NCBI GenBank assembly: GCA_016858145.1
Contig: JAEHOE010000046.1
Coordinates: 558,001 to 622,000 of the forward strand
From: Edaphochlamys debaryana
Lineage: Eukaryota; Chlorophyta; Chlorophyceae; Chlamydomonadales
Reading direction: 5' to 3'
Length of the DNA: 64,000 bases
Part shown: positions 45,237-57,461 of the stretch, in pieces
Numbering within the stretch: the stretch's first letter is position 1
Layout of the letters: each line of letters starts with the position of its first letter
Translations under genes and position numbers: made by a program
The notes under the pieces: model-generated
The model's input: the letters and a program-made list of their open reading frames with translations, nothing else
Told to the model about the DNA's origin: nothing
Database searches by the model: none

Positions 45237-46689
45237 CGTACGAGTGTACGACGTACGGCAGCGGCAGAGGGCGGCGTGCGCGGCTGGGCAGGAGACGGGA
45301 GAGGCGAGCGCAGGGGTTTCAAGCACCATGCAATGCGAGTGACGAGGAGGGGACGCGCGGCGGGGCTGGAGACGGGCGGCGGGGCGGGAGAAGCGAGCGT
45401 AGGGGTGATAGTGATTGGCCCGCTGGAGGCCCAGAGCATATGGTCAAGAGTTGTTCAAGCTGAGTTGGGTTGTGGACTTGTGGTAAAGAAGTGGTATGGC
45501 CGGAGCTGGAGCGGACCGGGCGCACGAGCGGTACGTCTGTCCCGCGTCGGTGGGCGTAGGGAGCAAGCGAGGGCCTTTGGAACCAAGGCGCGCAATAGAC
45601 GATGCACCGCTTATGGGGCAATCCCAGGATCGCCACACGCACGGATCGGGTCCCTCGTCTCGCTTGCAACATGTGTAATCCCACGCCGGTTCCAGCAGGC
45701 CTGCACTCGGCACGAAGTCAGGTTGGATTCCCGCCGCGCGCAGGGGCTTTCCTCCTGCTTACATCCCTCACCTGCAACCTCTCAACAGCGACCTTCACCC
45801 ATCAAGGGCACCCATCCCTGTGTGCTGCCCTCGCTGGTACAGCTCTGGTGCCTCATGCCATGATTACGTTGGCCCGCCTGCATCCCGTGCGTGTGCCCCC
45901 GAGTGCAACGAGCGAGGGCACGCGCCAGTACTGCGCGCCCCAGCCCGGCCCCCCGTCATCACGCACCGTGGACGGGCTGCCTTTAGACCAGGGCTTAAGC
46001 AAAGCGCTATGCAGCGCAGAGCACGATGGCACGCTTGGCTCCGGACCGCGCGCCAGTCACCTCACGGCCGTGGCAAAGCAGGAGATAAGAGTGAGGGTAG
46101 ACCAGGGTAGCGCCAGACGGCCACCGTTCGACCAAGCCAACACAACCTGAAGGCCTTCAACAGCACCCCAGACCCCACTGCGCATCCGGTAGCACACGGC
46201 GCCACATACATGGCGTCCGCCGCGGCAGACGTGCCGCGTGGTGCACGTTAGATTCGTCGAGTCCGACGTGCGTGTACGAGTGTCGAGTCCACGCCAGACC
46301 CGGTTTGCGTGTCTAGCCATAATTGCGAAGAGCGCACATTCTCCCAAGCTCAGCAACAGCGCGCTTCACAACGAGCGATTCGGCACCGGCAGCCCATCCG
46401 AGGACGAACTTTCGGAGCACTAGAGGCTGAACATAAGGAGCATAACGTTGAACGAGCCAAAAATGGCTGAAGCAGCGGTTAGGCGAGCTGGCGGCAGTCT
46501 GAGGGTCTGGCTGGGCCTCGGCGGCCCTTGTCCTCTAGGCGCGCGAGCGACCTTCCGTACGGTTTCGATGGAATGAGTCTGTCCCAAAGCACACCGCTCT
46601 CACTGGCTATCAGCCATTGTGTCTTACGGCCGCCAACAGTGCCTTGGTCTTCTGAAGCCGTCGGCGCGGCAGCCCACTGCGCGCGCACC
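45237..46689. other. Intergenic region, no gene recognised
   Basis: A TGTAA at 45674-45678 lies about 440 bases after the CCX stop and may mark its 3' end. The last 60 bases before 46690 match the 5' UTR of papain paralogue A. Nothing else could be supported on either strand. Confidence 0.55.
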
Positions 46690-49600
46690 ATGCCCCGCCA
46701 TTCGCGGGGGCGTCTGCTGTCGTCAGTCTGTCTTCTGGCCTTCATCCTCGCCGTCATCTGTGGCTCGATAACCGCGGTGAGCATTCCCGGGTCGCTGGCT
46801 AGGGGGGCGCTTCTCACTCTGTGGTGTGAGGCGGGCCGCCGCGCGCGAGCCGTGTTACCAAATCAACGAGTGTCGCGTCGTTGTCGCGTCGGTTCGCTAC
46901 TTGGTGCGGGTGTCAGTGAGCGTCACTCCACGGTGAAGTCCCCTACACGACCCGCCGGTCGCCAAGCCGAGACCACCAGAGTCGTAACCGAGCGAGTCCT
47001 TGTGATGCGCCCTCGCTCGCCGCGAATCTGACTTTTCCAGTCTTGATGAGTGCATCCTACATCGTATAGGGTCAAGATACTGCGGTTTAGGGGGGGTGCG
47101 AAGAGCTCGGCCCTGCATATATACGTTCGCAGGGCTGCTGTCCCGGCCTGGTCCGAGCTAGCCTAGACAGCTCGGTCGCGCAAGGGTGCACGTATGCATA
47201 TATGTAGCAGCCACGCCGAGCAGTTTCGCGTAACTCGTACCGGTAACGCACGGTGTCTGCACATGCACCAGCGTTGCGAAAGCGCAGCCGAGGAAGTCCT
47301 GTGGGGTCGGACCCGCCCCGGGTTGGCGGGCACGCGTCACCCTTTCCCAACCGCCTATGGAAGAGGGTCTTCCATCCGACGAGGCACCACTCTAACGAAC
47401 ATCGCTCGTCCCCCTGAACCGTAATTGTTCTCTGACTTCGACTTGACACGAGGTGTAGAACAGGCCGTATGGCTGACTGTCACTCCGGCGTCATTATGAC
47501 GTACGGCGGGGATGACCCCCATCCGACGGGTACTGTTCAACGGGCGCTGACTGGGCTGACTGACTCCCTCGCCCCGCCCCTTTCCTGCTTCTCGGCTCCC
47601 AGAATGCCCAGAAGGTGATGCGAGGAGTCGACCCCGAGCCCTCGAGCGGCGGAAGCGATGGGGCGAGCGAACCCGTGCCCATCGCTGGGCTGCCAGCCGT
47701 CGCTGTGCCGCTGGGCGGGCCCAAAAAGGGCGCTAGCAAGCATACGGATGACGATGCGGAGAAGCCAGGTGAGGGTAAATGAACCCCACAAGACAACGCC
47801 GCCCCCCAAATAGGTTACGTTGGTGAGGGCCTGGTGAGCGAGGGCCTGTCACGCCAGCTAGGGCGGGCGCAAGACAAAGCAGGGTCCGACCGCTTGGCCC
47901 TTGCGGCGGGCCGGGTGGGTGGGTGACGATGGCGCGGGGAAGGCCCACACGATCAAGCAACCTGGGGTGAGCCAACCGCCGCACTTGCACTTCTCTTCCT
48001 GTGGCACCCCCCTGCAGGCTGCTGGGGGTCCGTGAACCCAGGCGAGCAGGCCGGCTACGGCGTCTGCGCCGAGCCGCAGCCTGCGCTTGCGACCCGCTCC
48101 GCCAGCGTCGGCGGCAGCAGTGCCGGCACCGTGGGCGACGGCGTTGCGCCCGACGACCCGAGCGTTTATACGCCCGTGGCAGAGCTCAAGGCACGGGAGC
48201 TGAAGGAGCTGAGGAAGGCAAAGGTGGGGGGGGGGCGGGCGGGGTAGGGGACTACTACTGCTGGGGCCGGGGATGGGTTGGGTTGGGGATGAGGATGGGA
48301 TTAGAAGACATCAACGAAGCGAAGCGCTTGGTTGTGGCGTAGGATGGGGTCGAGGTTGGGGTCGGGGGGTTGGAGCGGGTGGTGGGTTGAAGGTGCTAAC
48401 TCTCTCAGGCACGCTCTGCGGTCGTGCCGTCTCGACTTGAATGGCTCTCCCACCTGGAAGGACATGACCTCTGTGCCCACTCTCTAACTCCCACGCCCTT
48501 TGTGTGGGCCTTGTCGGCAGGCCGACCCCGCCGCTGCCTACGAGAAGTGGCTGGTCGAGAACAAGAAGACGTATGCCGCAGTCTCGCCCATGGTAGGCAC
48601 GTGACGAGCAGAGGGCGCAGGAGGGGCAGGCGGGCGGACAATAATGTTGGAGGGACGCGGCGAGGCATTAGGTGGTGCACACGAGCCGCCGGCGGGGCTC
48701 TGTGAGTGTTAGATGTGCGCCAGATTGCTCTGCCTGCCGCCCTCCCCTGAGCGCCCTTGCTGTCGGCCGCCCCCCCCCCCCCGTCACCGTGCCCGTGCAA
48801 CCCCAGGGCCAGGCCGTCTTTGCCGAGTTCCTAAAGGTCATTGACCTCGGCCTCAAGCACAACAGCGACCCAGACACGACCTATGCGGTGGGTCTGCGTG
48901 GGTCCCACACGCGTACCGTGAGGGTGTGACTGGGACCGCCGTTACCCCACCTGGTGCCTGATGTCGGCCCTGCACGCTCTTACGAGTCCCTTTCTGCCAC
49001 GCCCCATACATGCAGATTGGTCTCACGAGTGAGCTGGACCGCTACGTCCGTTTCAGCGGAGCCCGCCGCCGCTCCCTCATCACCACAAACCCCAGTCCGC
49101 CGGCTCCTAAGCCCCCGGTTCTGCCCAAGCCCCCGGCTCCCAAGCCCCCGGCTCCGCCTAAGCCCCCGGCTCCCAAGCCCCCTGCTCCGCCCAAGCCCCC
49201 TGCTCCGCCCAAACCGCCAGCGCCCAAGCCCCCTGCTCCGCCCAAGCCTCCTTCTCCGCCCAAACCCCCGGCTCCCAAGCCCCCTACTCCGCCCAAGCCC
49301 CCTGCTCCGCCCAAAGCCCCGGCTCCGCCCAGACCGCCAGCTCCCAAGCCCCCTGCTCCGCCCAAGCCCCCGGCTCCGCCCAAACCCCCTGCTCCGCCCA
49401 AACCGCCAGCTCCCAAGCCCCCTGCTCCGCCCAAACCGCCGGCTCCCAAGCCCCCGGCCCCGCCCAAGCCCCCTGCTCCGCCCAAACCGCCGGCTCCCAA
49501 GCCCCCGGCCCCGCCCAAACCCCCGGCTCCCAAGCCCCCGGCTCCGCCCAAGCCCCCCGCTCCCAAGCCGCCCCGCCCCCCGCTGCCTGCGGTCTCCCGT

Positions 49601-52600
49601 CCTCCCGCGCCCCTACCTCCATATCCCCCGTATCCTCCCCGGAAAGGCAATGACACAGCCTCCTTCACCGGACTCATGACGACCGAGACCACATCCCTGA
49701 AGCTCACAAACTTTGGGACCATGGGATCCCTCGGTGCCGCCCAATGCTCCTCAGCCGAAATTGATAACAGGGTCTACAACAACCCCAATCGGCAACAGGG
49801 ATCCGTAGGTTGCGGGCACGGGGACTGCATGCGATCACTTGCACCGGTCTGTGTGCAGGAAGGGGCGATAGCGTTGATGCGCACAGCCCCAAACAGCGAG
49901 AACTCACCTCCCAACATGTCCTGAGAAACCCCGCCCTCGACCCCCGCGCGCGCCCCGCACCTCCCCTCCCCCCCAGTGCGGCTCTTGCTGGACCTACAGC
50001 TCCACAGCAGTCATCGAGGCGCAGGCATCCACGCCCACAGCCAAGGCGCCATACCTCAGCACACAGCAGGTGGGAGGGCAGCGGGCAGGCCCCGTCGGGA
50101 CAGGGTTCCGGCGGGGAAACGGCGGACTCTGCTCAGTAGTCCGCCCTCCTACCCCTTCCCTCTGCGGTCCTCTTGCCCCCTCCCCCTACGCAGTTGGTGG
50201 ACTGTGCCATCTCCGCCCCTGAGGTCGCCGGTGAGCTGGTTGCATGCATACTTGCTTGATTGAGAGCTTGAACGGAGCACGTGCAGTACTTGTCGGGCCG
50301 AGGCCGCACCGCCGGCTCTCAAAAGTTGGGCCCCAACTCCCCCAAGCCGAGGACGATGACTAAGACTGCTACGTCCGCAAGACTGCAACGGCTACGTACA
50401 CTTCTCGCCTGCCGACCCTTGCTTCCACGCACCGGCGTCCAGCGGCATGACATGAAGCCGCCCCCCGCCCCCGCCCCCCCGCAGGCGTCGAATGCAACGG
50501 CTGCCAAGGAGGCTTCCCGCAGATTGCCTTTTCGTACGCTAAGACTCAGGGTGAGGTTCCATGTATGGTGCGCTCGGCAGCTGATAACCTCGCAGCAGAT
50601 CGTCACCGGGGTCAGCTGCCGTAACTCAAGGCCGGCGGGCAGGGCGAGCCTGTTGGGGGACGAGAAGCATGAGGGTACGGGTGCTGCCGTGGTTGGTCCC
50701 TGGGGCCAGAGGACGGGTTGCCAGCCCAAATACCGAAAGCCCTGCTAGCTGGGGCACCTGCCGGCCATACCCTGCTGATTGACATGTAGAGGATAGCAGC
50801 TTGGGGACAAGGACAGACAGCAGCATTTCCAGTTCCCTTCCAGCTAGGTCTGAAGCCTCCGCCCCTTGGGTTGACTTGTTCACCCAAGCAACAACTAAGC
50901 CGCACATGCCCACACTGTCCTTCCTTCAATCCATTCCGCCTGCAAAGCACGTGTTACCGCGCCCCGCCGCACCCCGCCCCGTCCCACCCCCCTCCGCCCC
51001 ACCCCACCCCACCCCACCCCACCCCACCCCACCCCACCCCACCCCACCCCACCCCACCCCACCCCACCCCACCCCACCCCACCCCACCCCACCCCACCCC
51101 ACCCCACCCCACCCCACCCCACCCCACCCCACCCCACCCCACCCCACCCCACCCCACCCCACCCCACCCCACCCCACCCCACCCCACCCCACCCCACCCC
51201 ACCCCACCCCACCCCACCCCACCCCACCCCACCCCACCCCACCCCACCCCACCCCACCCCACCCCACCCCACCCCACCCCACCCCACCCCACCCCACCCC
51301 ACCCCACCCCACCCCACCCCACCCCGCAGGTATCCTGCTTGAGACGGATTACCCCTATGCCAGCTCGGATTTCGACGAGAACTATGACCCCATCCGCAAG
51401 ACCTGCCGCTCGTCCGCCTACACCAACAACCAACGAATGTTCATCAGCAGCTACCAGCGCATCTCGTCGGACGAGCAAGTCATGCTTGACGTGAGTGCCG
51501 TACAGTGCAGTACGGGCTGGTGGTTGGACTGCAGCCCAGGCTGACGGGGACTAAGGACATGCCGACGGGGGCAACGTACGTACAACGTCCGGGCCTACCC
51601 TGGACGCCCGTCTTTGCAGCTTGGAGTAAGCCTGCTGTGGCCTCCCTAACCATATTTGCTCTAGGAAATGTGCATCAGAGGAGCAAAGGCTCTGGCCATC
51701 GCCGTGTGGGTGTGCAATGGCTTCATGTACTACAGAGGAGGCATCCTTACCGAGGCGAGTAATCGGGGGCCGTACAGGTCCATTCCTTGATGCGTGGAAA
51801 CGGCCTGTTGGGCCGGCGTAGCGTGCGTGAGGCGTGGGTCGCGTGCGACAGCCTGGGGCTCCGTCGGGTGGGTGAGACAGCAGTGCAAACGCGGTCAAGC
51901 CGGTTCACCTCCATCTCGTTCGAGATCAGCACTGACAAACGTGGCTCGCTCACTCTGCTTGCTTCCCAACGCAGGACTGCGTTCGAGGAGATGACGACAA
52001 CCATGGCGGGGTGGGTACTGCACGTGCAGTAGACCCCGCCGTAGGCATGAAGGGCACCTTGCTTGACGGGGCATGCTTCGTTTGAGACCGGCCATCTCCT
52101 GATCTTCTCAGCCCCCTATCCCCCCTGGCTACTTACCCACCTTTCTGCAGCACGCTGTTGCCATTGTGGGCTACGGAGTCCAGAACGGTGTCGACTACTG
52201 GCTCGTGCGCAACTCGTGGGGCCCCACGTGGGGCGACCCCGCCTTTCCTGGACACATTCGCTTCCAGGTGGGACACGGGAGGGAGTCAGGGTGCCTTCCG
52301 GTCGGCGGGCTCGTATGTGAGGAGCGACGGGCGGTGCTGAGGCACCTCGCAGGGGGCCCCATCGTCAATTGGCGGGAGATCCTCAACCGCTCAAGGTGTG
52401 CGGGCCAAAGCCTGCGCCGCCTAGGTTACTCAGTACATCTATGGGCTCGATAGGAGATGCACCGAACTGCTTAAGTTGAGGGTCCGAAATCGGCGAATGG
52501 GTTCGTGCCGAACTAGATCGCGATGTGTGAGCAGTCGGTGAGCATTTGGAGTCCTTCATTGTCATACAGGGGAGTAAGAGCAACACTTGTCCGCGGCCTT

Positions 52601-55600
52601 AGCTGTTGGCGGCCCTATCGCAAGCCCCATCGGCACTCCCTCCGAGTTGTCCTAGCTCAGGACGGCTGCAGCTTATCTTACGTCAGGTATTATGGCTCAG
52701 CAACTCCAGCGATGATGAAAAGGCCGCAAATCCCTGGTATTCTGAACTCCGTCCCTTCATGCCCACCCTGCGACCCACGCAGCGCGGCGTGGGGCTCATC
52801 GGCTTCAAGTACTTCGACCAGACGATTCGCGTCTTTGCGCCCTACACCTCTGGTGGAGCCAAGCCGTCTCCTCCGCCACCCCCGAGCCCGCCCCCATCGC
52901 GCGTGCCGAGCGCCCCCAGCCCGCCGCCCCCCAGCCCCGTTGTCAATTGCGCCACATCTACCCTGTGGGCTGACGGGCGCGACAGAGCTCGTGGCGCCAC
53001 CGAGTACGGCTACAGCTGGGCCGTCGCCGTTACCACCACGTAAGGCTTTGAGGAAGGGACGTTCGCTTGGGCTTCCGAGCAATCACCAGTGCGCAGTACC
53101 CCTTCAGCTGGCGATCATCCTCTGACCGAACGCCCACCACCCCGCCCGCAGCAACTGCGCGAAGTACGGCTATGCGTACGACTACGATAACACGGAGACG
53201 GCTGAGACCGAGGCGGTGGCGGCTTGCTCCAACTACCATGGGACGCCCTGCACGGCCGTCGCCAGCGGAACCAACGGTGAGGCAGCGGATGGCGGGACCC
53301 GCCCCTCCTTCCGCCCTGCTGGTGCCCCTCCTCCCGCCCCCTCACTTCCCCCCGCGCGCAACCCTGCCTCCCTCGCTCGCTTCCCTGCCTAACGCTGCCA
53401 CCCTCGAACTCCACCCCAGAGTGCCGCAACGCGACATGGATCAACGAACTGCAGAACATCATACTGGGTTACGCCAGCACGTCCCAACCGTACTACGCGG
53501 TTGCGGTCGACGGAAACTGCGAGAACGCGGCGGGTATCTACGGCTCGGTGAGGGGGTGCGGCGGTCCTGGGCCCTTGCCGGCGAGCTAGGGGGCCGATCT
53601 TGGGGGGTCATGGGGATCTGATGACTGGTCTGCGCTGCGGTCTGCATCTTCTCGCTTTGCTTGCGGCGTTGGCGTGAGACGCGGGTCCACGCACGAGGGG
53701 GCTCTTGTTCCACTTTCCACCCTTTATTGTCTCAGCTGCCGCCCCGCTTTACCGCGGCCCGCGCGCAGGACTACTACAACGTGCTCAGCAAAGCCGTGAA
53801 GAATTGCAACGCCTCTGCGCGCAGCGACCCGCTCGTCACCTCAACCAACCCCTGCGACCTGGTGGTTAGTGGCAGCAAGGCGCCGGCCAAGTGCACGGAC
53901 TCCTATATGTGGTCGGCCACGCTTACGCAGGCCATACAAGCCACCGAGTGGGGTGCGTGGGCTTTGGGTTTAGTGGAGGGATGGAGGCATCAGGCATGGA
54001 GCGAGCGGTGATGACAGGCCGGCTTGCGGAAGAGGGCACCAGCAGTCGTAGCGGCACGGGCCGTAGGGGCTGGGACTCAATCCCCAGCAATTGTCTGGCC
54101 GACGGGGCCGCACGTACACTCCCCTTGATGCCCCTTGCTTGCCCCTGAGTGCCCCTGGTTCACCGGAGCGAGAGTGATCTGTGCAGAGGCTCTGCTGGGT
54201 GGCCCCGGACGTGCGTGCGGGATCCCTCGCTGGCGCGTGCAGGCCTCGACCTGCCTGACACCCTACGCGCCACTGTCTCCGTTGCGCTCGTTCCCTGCAG
54301 GCTTGGCGTATGCTGTCTTCGCCGACCCCAGATGCGGGAACCAGTGGTGTGAGTGCCAAGGGAACTGAAGCAGCAATGCAGCGGTTGCACCAACCGCCCG
54401 CCTCAGTCGGCGTTGAACTATGTTTGACCTCGCCTGACCGCCTGCTCCGTGCTCCCTGCCCACCTCACCTCCCCCAGATGAGTACAACTGGGACACCTTG
54501 GACCAGGTGGGGCAGGGGCGGGGGCGGGGGCAGGGGTGGGGCAGGGGCAGGGGGGGACTGGGGCTGGACGGGGGGAGGGGGCGGATAGCGGCGGTTCCTC
54601 GATCACGGCAAACCCCCGGCACCGGGCGCTATCCGCGGACGCACTGGCCCTCGTGTCCCCGATCACCTCCGCCGCGCGCAACCCACCACGCCCCACAGCG
54701 CCGAAGGCGGTTAGGCCCCCGGGTTTGGCCCCTGTCTGGTCCTGTCATTCCCCTCGCTTGTGCTGTCTGTCCTTTCCATGCCAGGTCTTCCTTTCCCTCA
54801 TCTCTCTTCGCCCTCCCTCCCTCGTGCGCTGCCCTCAGGCCCGCTCCTCCACCGAGGCCCTGGCCAGTTGCACCGCTGCCTCCGTCAAGGCCGGCATGGG
54901 CCCCTGCAGCCTGGTTGCGTCAGGGGTGGCCAAGTGCACTCGCCCTTCGGCCTGGTCCTCGTCGTCGTATGCGGCCTACCTCAACACGGACTACGGGTAA
55001 GCATAAGGGGGGCCCGGGGATGCGGGGGCGCGCGGCCGTGTGGGGTGGGAGTGAGGTACATGGGCAGGCCGCACCACGCGCCATCTGGCTGGCGGGTTGG
55101 GGGAGGTGCAAGGAGCTGTGGGCGAGCGCATGGCGCGCGGGTCTGGACCGGAACCGCACCAGCGCTGAGGTTGAAGTGCGGACGCGTGTCATGGTTAGTG
55201 AGGGGCAGGCCTGGCCTGGTGGGGTTTGGCGCCAAGGGTGTGTGGTACGGGCCTGCAATCAAGCGTTAGCAGGTCAATTGCAATCACAGAGGTTTGCTAC
55301 AGAGGGTTCCGGGGTGGAGAGCTGTCATGTGGCCGCATGGCGCCGCGGCGGCGTCAGGCCCTGATGAGCCATGCCAACCGCTGTTTCAATGCCGCAGGAA
55401 CTACTGGGGCGTTTGGGCGGACAAGTTGTGTGAGGACATCTGGTATGACTACAACTGGGACGATTATGAGGATGTGAGTCATCCCTGAATCACGAGGGGA
55501 AGGAAGGGTGATGCGTATACGGCGCCGAGCGGTTGGGAGTTGGCCTGGGATGGACATGCTTGCTCCGGTTACCACATGTGTGCTCGCTCCTTTTGTGCGC

Positions 55601-55931
55601 ACGCACTACGCTGGCGCTTACTAACCATCCATGCCCCGCACTCCTGCAGATGCTCCTCAACAACGAGTCCCTTGACTTGTGCAACCAGGTGGGTTGGCCG
55701 TTGGCCGAGCGCTAGCCTCACGGAGGGCACAAACCCAGCCACCCAGGGCGCGCCCTCGACGACACATGAACGGCAACGCCCGCCCAGTACCCGTCCACCC
55801 CTTCACGACAGGACTCGCCCTTCCCTTACCTCGGCCCCGCTCGCCGCGTGCTTCCTACCATACCTCAGGCCGCCCTGGACAAGGGCTGGAGCGCCAACTC
55901 GTGCGGCATGGTGGACTCGGGCACTGGTTAG
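46690..55931 (+). CDS. Papain-family (C1A) cysteine protease, paralogue B
   Basis: Twenty-three exons close in phase (1035 residues): 46690-46776, 47603-47768, 48018-48223, 48521-48592, 48807-48887, 49016-49804, 49977-50069, 50194-50230, 50485-50550, 51330-51490, 51665-51754, 51975-52010, 52151-52267, 52783-53039, 53152-53276, 53420-53547, 53769-53952, 54301-54348, 54478-54506, 54839-54996, 55398-55473, 55650-55688, 55869-55931. Signal peptide MPRHSRGRLLSSVCLLAF. I29 propeptide. A Pro/Lys/Ala-rich insert of about 170 residues, the longest of the three paralogues. Catalytic [38 protein letters not shown]. Short SPPPPPSPPP linker. Then Cys-rich modules containing YGYAYDYD, PYYAVAVDGNCEN, PCDLVVSG and GPCSLVASG that loosely resemble DUF4189-type repeats. 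The exon ending 51754 needs a GC donor (GAG/GCGAGT) to hold frame. Probably an active secreted or wall-associated protease. Confidence 0.88.
48292..48348 (+). mobile_element. Copy 3 of the hairpin element, in papain B intron 3
   Basis: A 41-base insert (48300-48340, starting ATTAGAAGACATCAACGAAG) is flanked by AGGATGGG on both sides (48292-48299 and 48341-48348). The same insert sits in paralogue C (59055-59095), while paralogue A lacks it in the homologous intron. The core pairs as CAAC.AAGCG/CGCTT.GTTG. Confidence 0.7.
49094..49640 (+). repeat. Pro/Lys/Ala-rich coding repeat in papain B
   Basis: In-frame tandem CCGCCCAAGCCCCCNGCTCC-type units encode [22 protein letters not shown] sequence inside exon 6, between propeptide and catalytic core. 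Paralogue A has about 65 such residues and C about 35. Confidence 0.92.
51001..51325 (+). repeat. (ACCCC)65 microsatellite in papain B intron 9
   Basis: 325 bases of perfect ACCCC units, ending immediately before the CAG of exon 10 and so forming its polypyrimidine tract. Less regular units precede it from about 50961. Confidence 0.98.
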
Positions 55932-57461
55932 GCCCAGTAAGGTGCCCGTCCTGGATGGTAGGGGTGAGCAAGGCCAGTGAGTAAACCCATCACCACCTAA
56001 GCTGCCATCCCGGCCTGCACGGGGGTTACTCTACCTCGAACTTGTCCTGACGTTTTGCCCCTCGTGCCTCGTGCACAGGTCATGAAGCCATGCTGCGTGG
56101 GCGGACCTCCGTACGCGGCGCACGCTGACCGGAGCCACGACGGGCGCCAACCGCTGCAATCCGGACCCCGCAGGACGGTGCAGGCCAGCAGGCGGACCGC
56201 TAGGGCGGACGAGAGGCCGGTTGTGTGGGGGGCGACAGTGTGGCACGCCAGAGGGTCCCTACCGCAAGTAGGGACTGACCCGTCGCGTGCGGGCAGGCGC
56301 ATCGAGGCATCGACCCTGGTTTATTGCGGAAAATCAGCAGGCGAGTGGCAGACGGGTTGGGTAGCTTGGTTGGTGCCTGGGCCTCTACGCCGGCCAGCGC
56401 ACAAGCACTAGCCTGGATACATTTGCGCAGGTAGAGGGTTTGTTCATGTGCGGCAAAACGCCGGTGCGAATTGTGTGTTTCCTTCTGACTTGGGTGTACC
56501 CAAGTGGTGTCGTTGGAGAGCGTTGGGGCCGCGTGGATAAGTCCCCGTTTATCTGTCTGAAGAGTTGATGGCGTGCGTTATGCTTTCTTTGCCAGTACTG
56601 ACGTCAGTTAACGTGACGCCCAAAGGGCGCCCAAGCGCGAATGTGTGGTACATAGCGATGACAGGGCAAGCGCAGATATTCCCGAGTGAGCTAAGACGTC
56701 CTGGCACGAGCTGTGGGTTCATTTGAGGGAAGTCGGGCGGTCCGGGGCCCTTGGCCTGCTGATTGCTGCAGGTCTGCTGCAGGCGCATTGCCCGGCCGTG
56801 TGTGGTGGCGCGGGAAAGGGTGGGCGGGGTAGGGCCCAGCGCAGGGGTATGGCCCTGAGGGTGCGGGGTGGGGAAGGCGTGGGCTAGCCCGTGGCAGCCG
56901 TGGATGGGCGGGCGGGGCGGCGCACGCTGAGACGGGAGACGCGGAGAGCGCGTGAGAGGTATTCGAGGACGTTCTGAAGACAGTCCAACTGCCTGTAACG
57001 AGCGAGAGCCCTCTGGACGGCTTGAGACCCCGCCGCGGGGACCCGGCATGATCATGACGGAAACGGCACCATCGGCGGGGCCACGGTTTTGGCCCTTAAA
57101 CGTACACAAACCTTTGCATCGCCTTAATAAGATGTCATGGCCCACTCTGGGAGCTCAGCCCGTGCCCGCTCGTGTCACGATGACAGTCATTGGTAAACAA
57201 GGCAAGGCCGGCGCGGGCCTGCCTTACCCGGAAACAATTTTCGCGCCAGCTTCTTTATGAGGCCCAGCAAAATATTAGAACGAAACCCCATGAAATGCGC
57301 TCCAACAAACCTTTGTAACGGTTTCGCGCGATCGCGTCGCCCATAAAGTCTGCGCCGTCTGCGGACAGCAGTCGTAGCAACTCTTCATACAACTTTGACA
57401 GTGCTCTGATTCTGTCCTCTGGAGCTTTCAGGGCGGTGCCGCGCCCACTGCGTCGACAGAC
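55932..57461. other. Intergenic region between papain B and C
   Basis: No coding exon seen. TGTAA at 56994-56998 and near 57312 could end the papain B transcript if its 3' UTR is about 1 kb. The last 70 bases share the conserved 5' UTR of the paralogues (AGTGCTCTGA, CGCCCACTGCG). Confidence 0.5.

Noticed and set aside
50895..51494. Long open frames of repeated PHPTP or GWGGV over the ACCCC array
   Set aside because: A five-base repeat without stops is open in all frames. It is an intron between exons 50485-50550 and 51330-51490.
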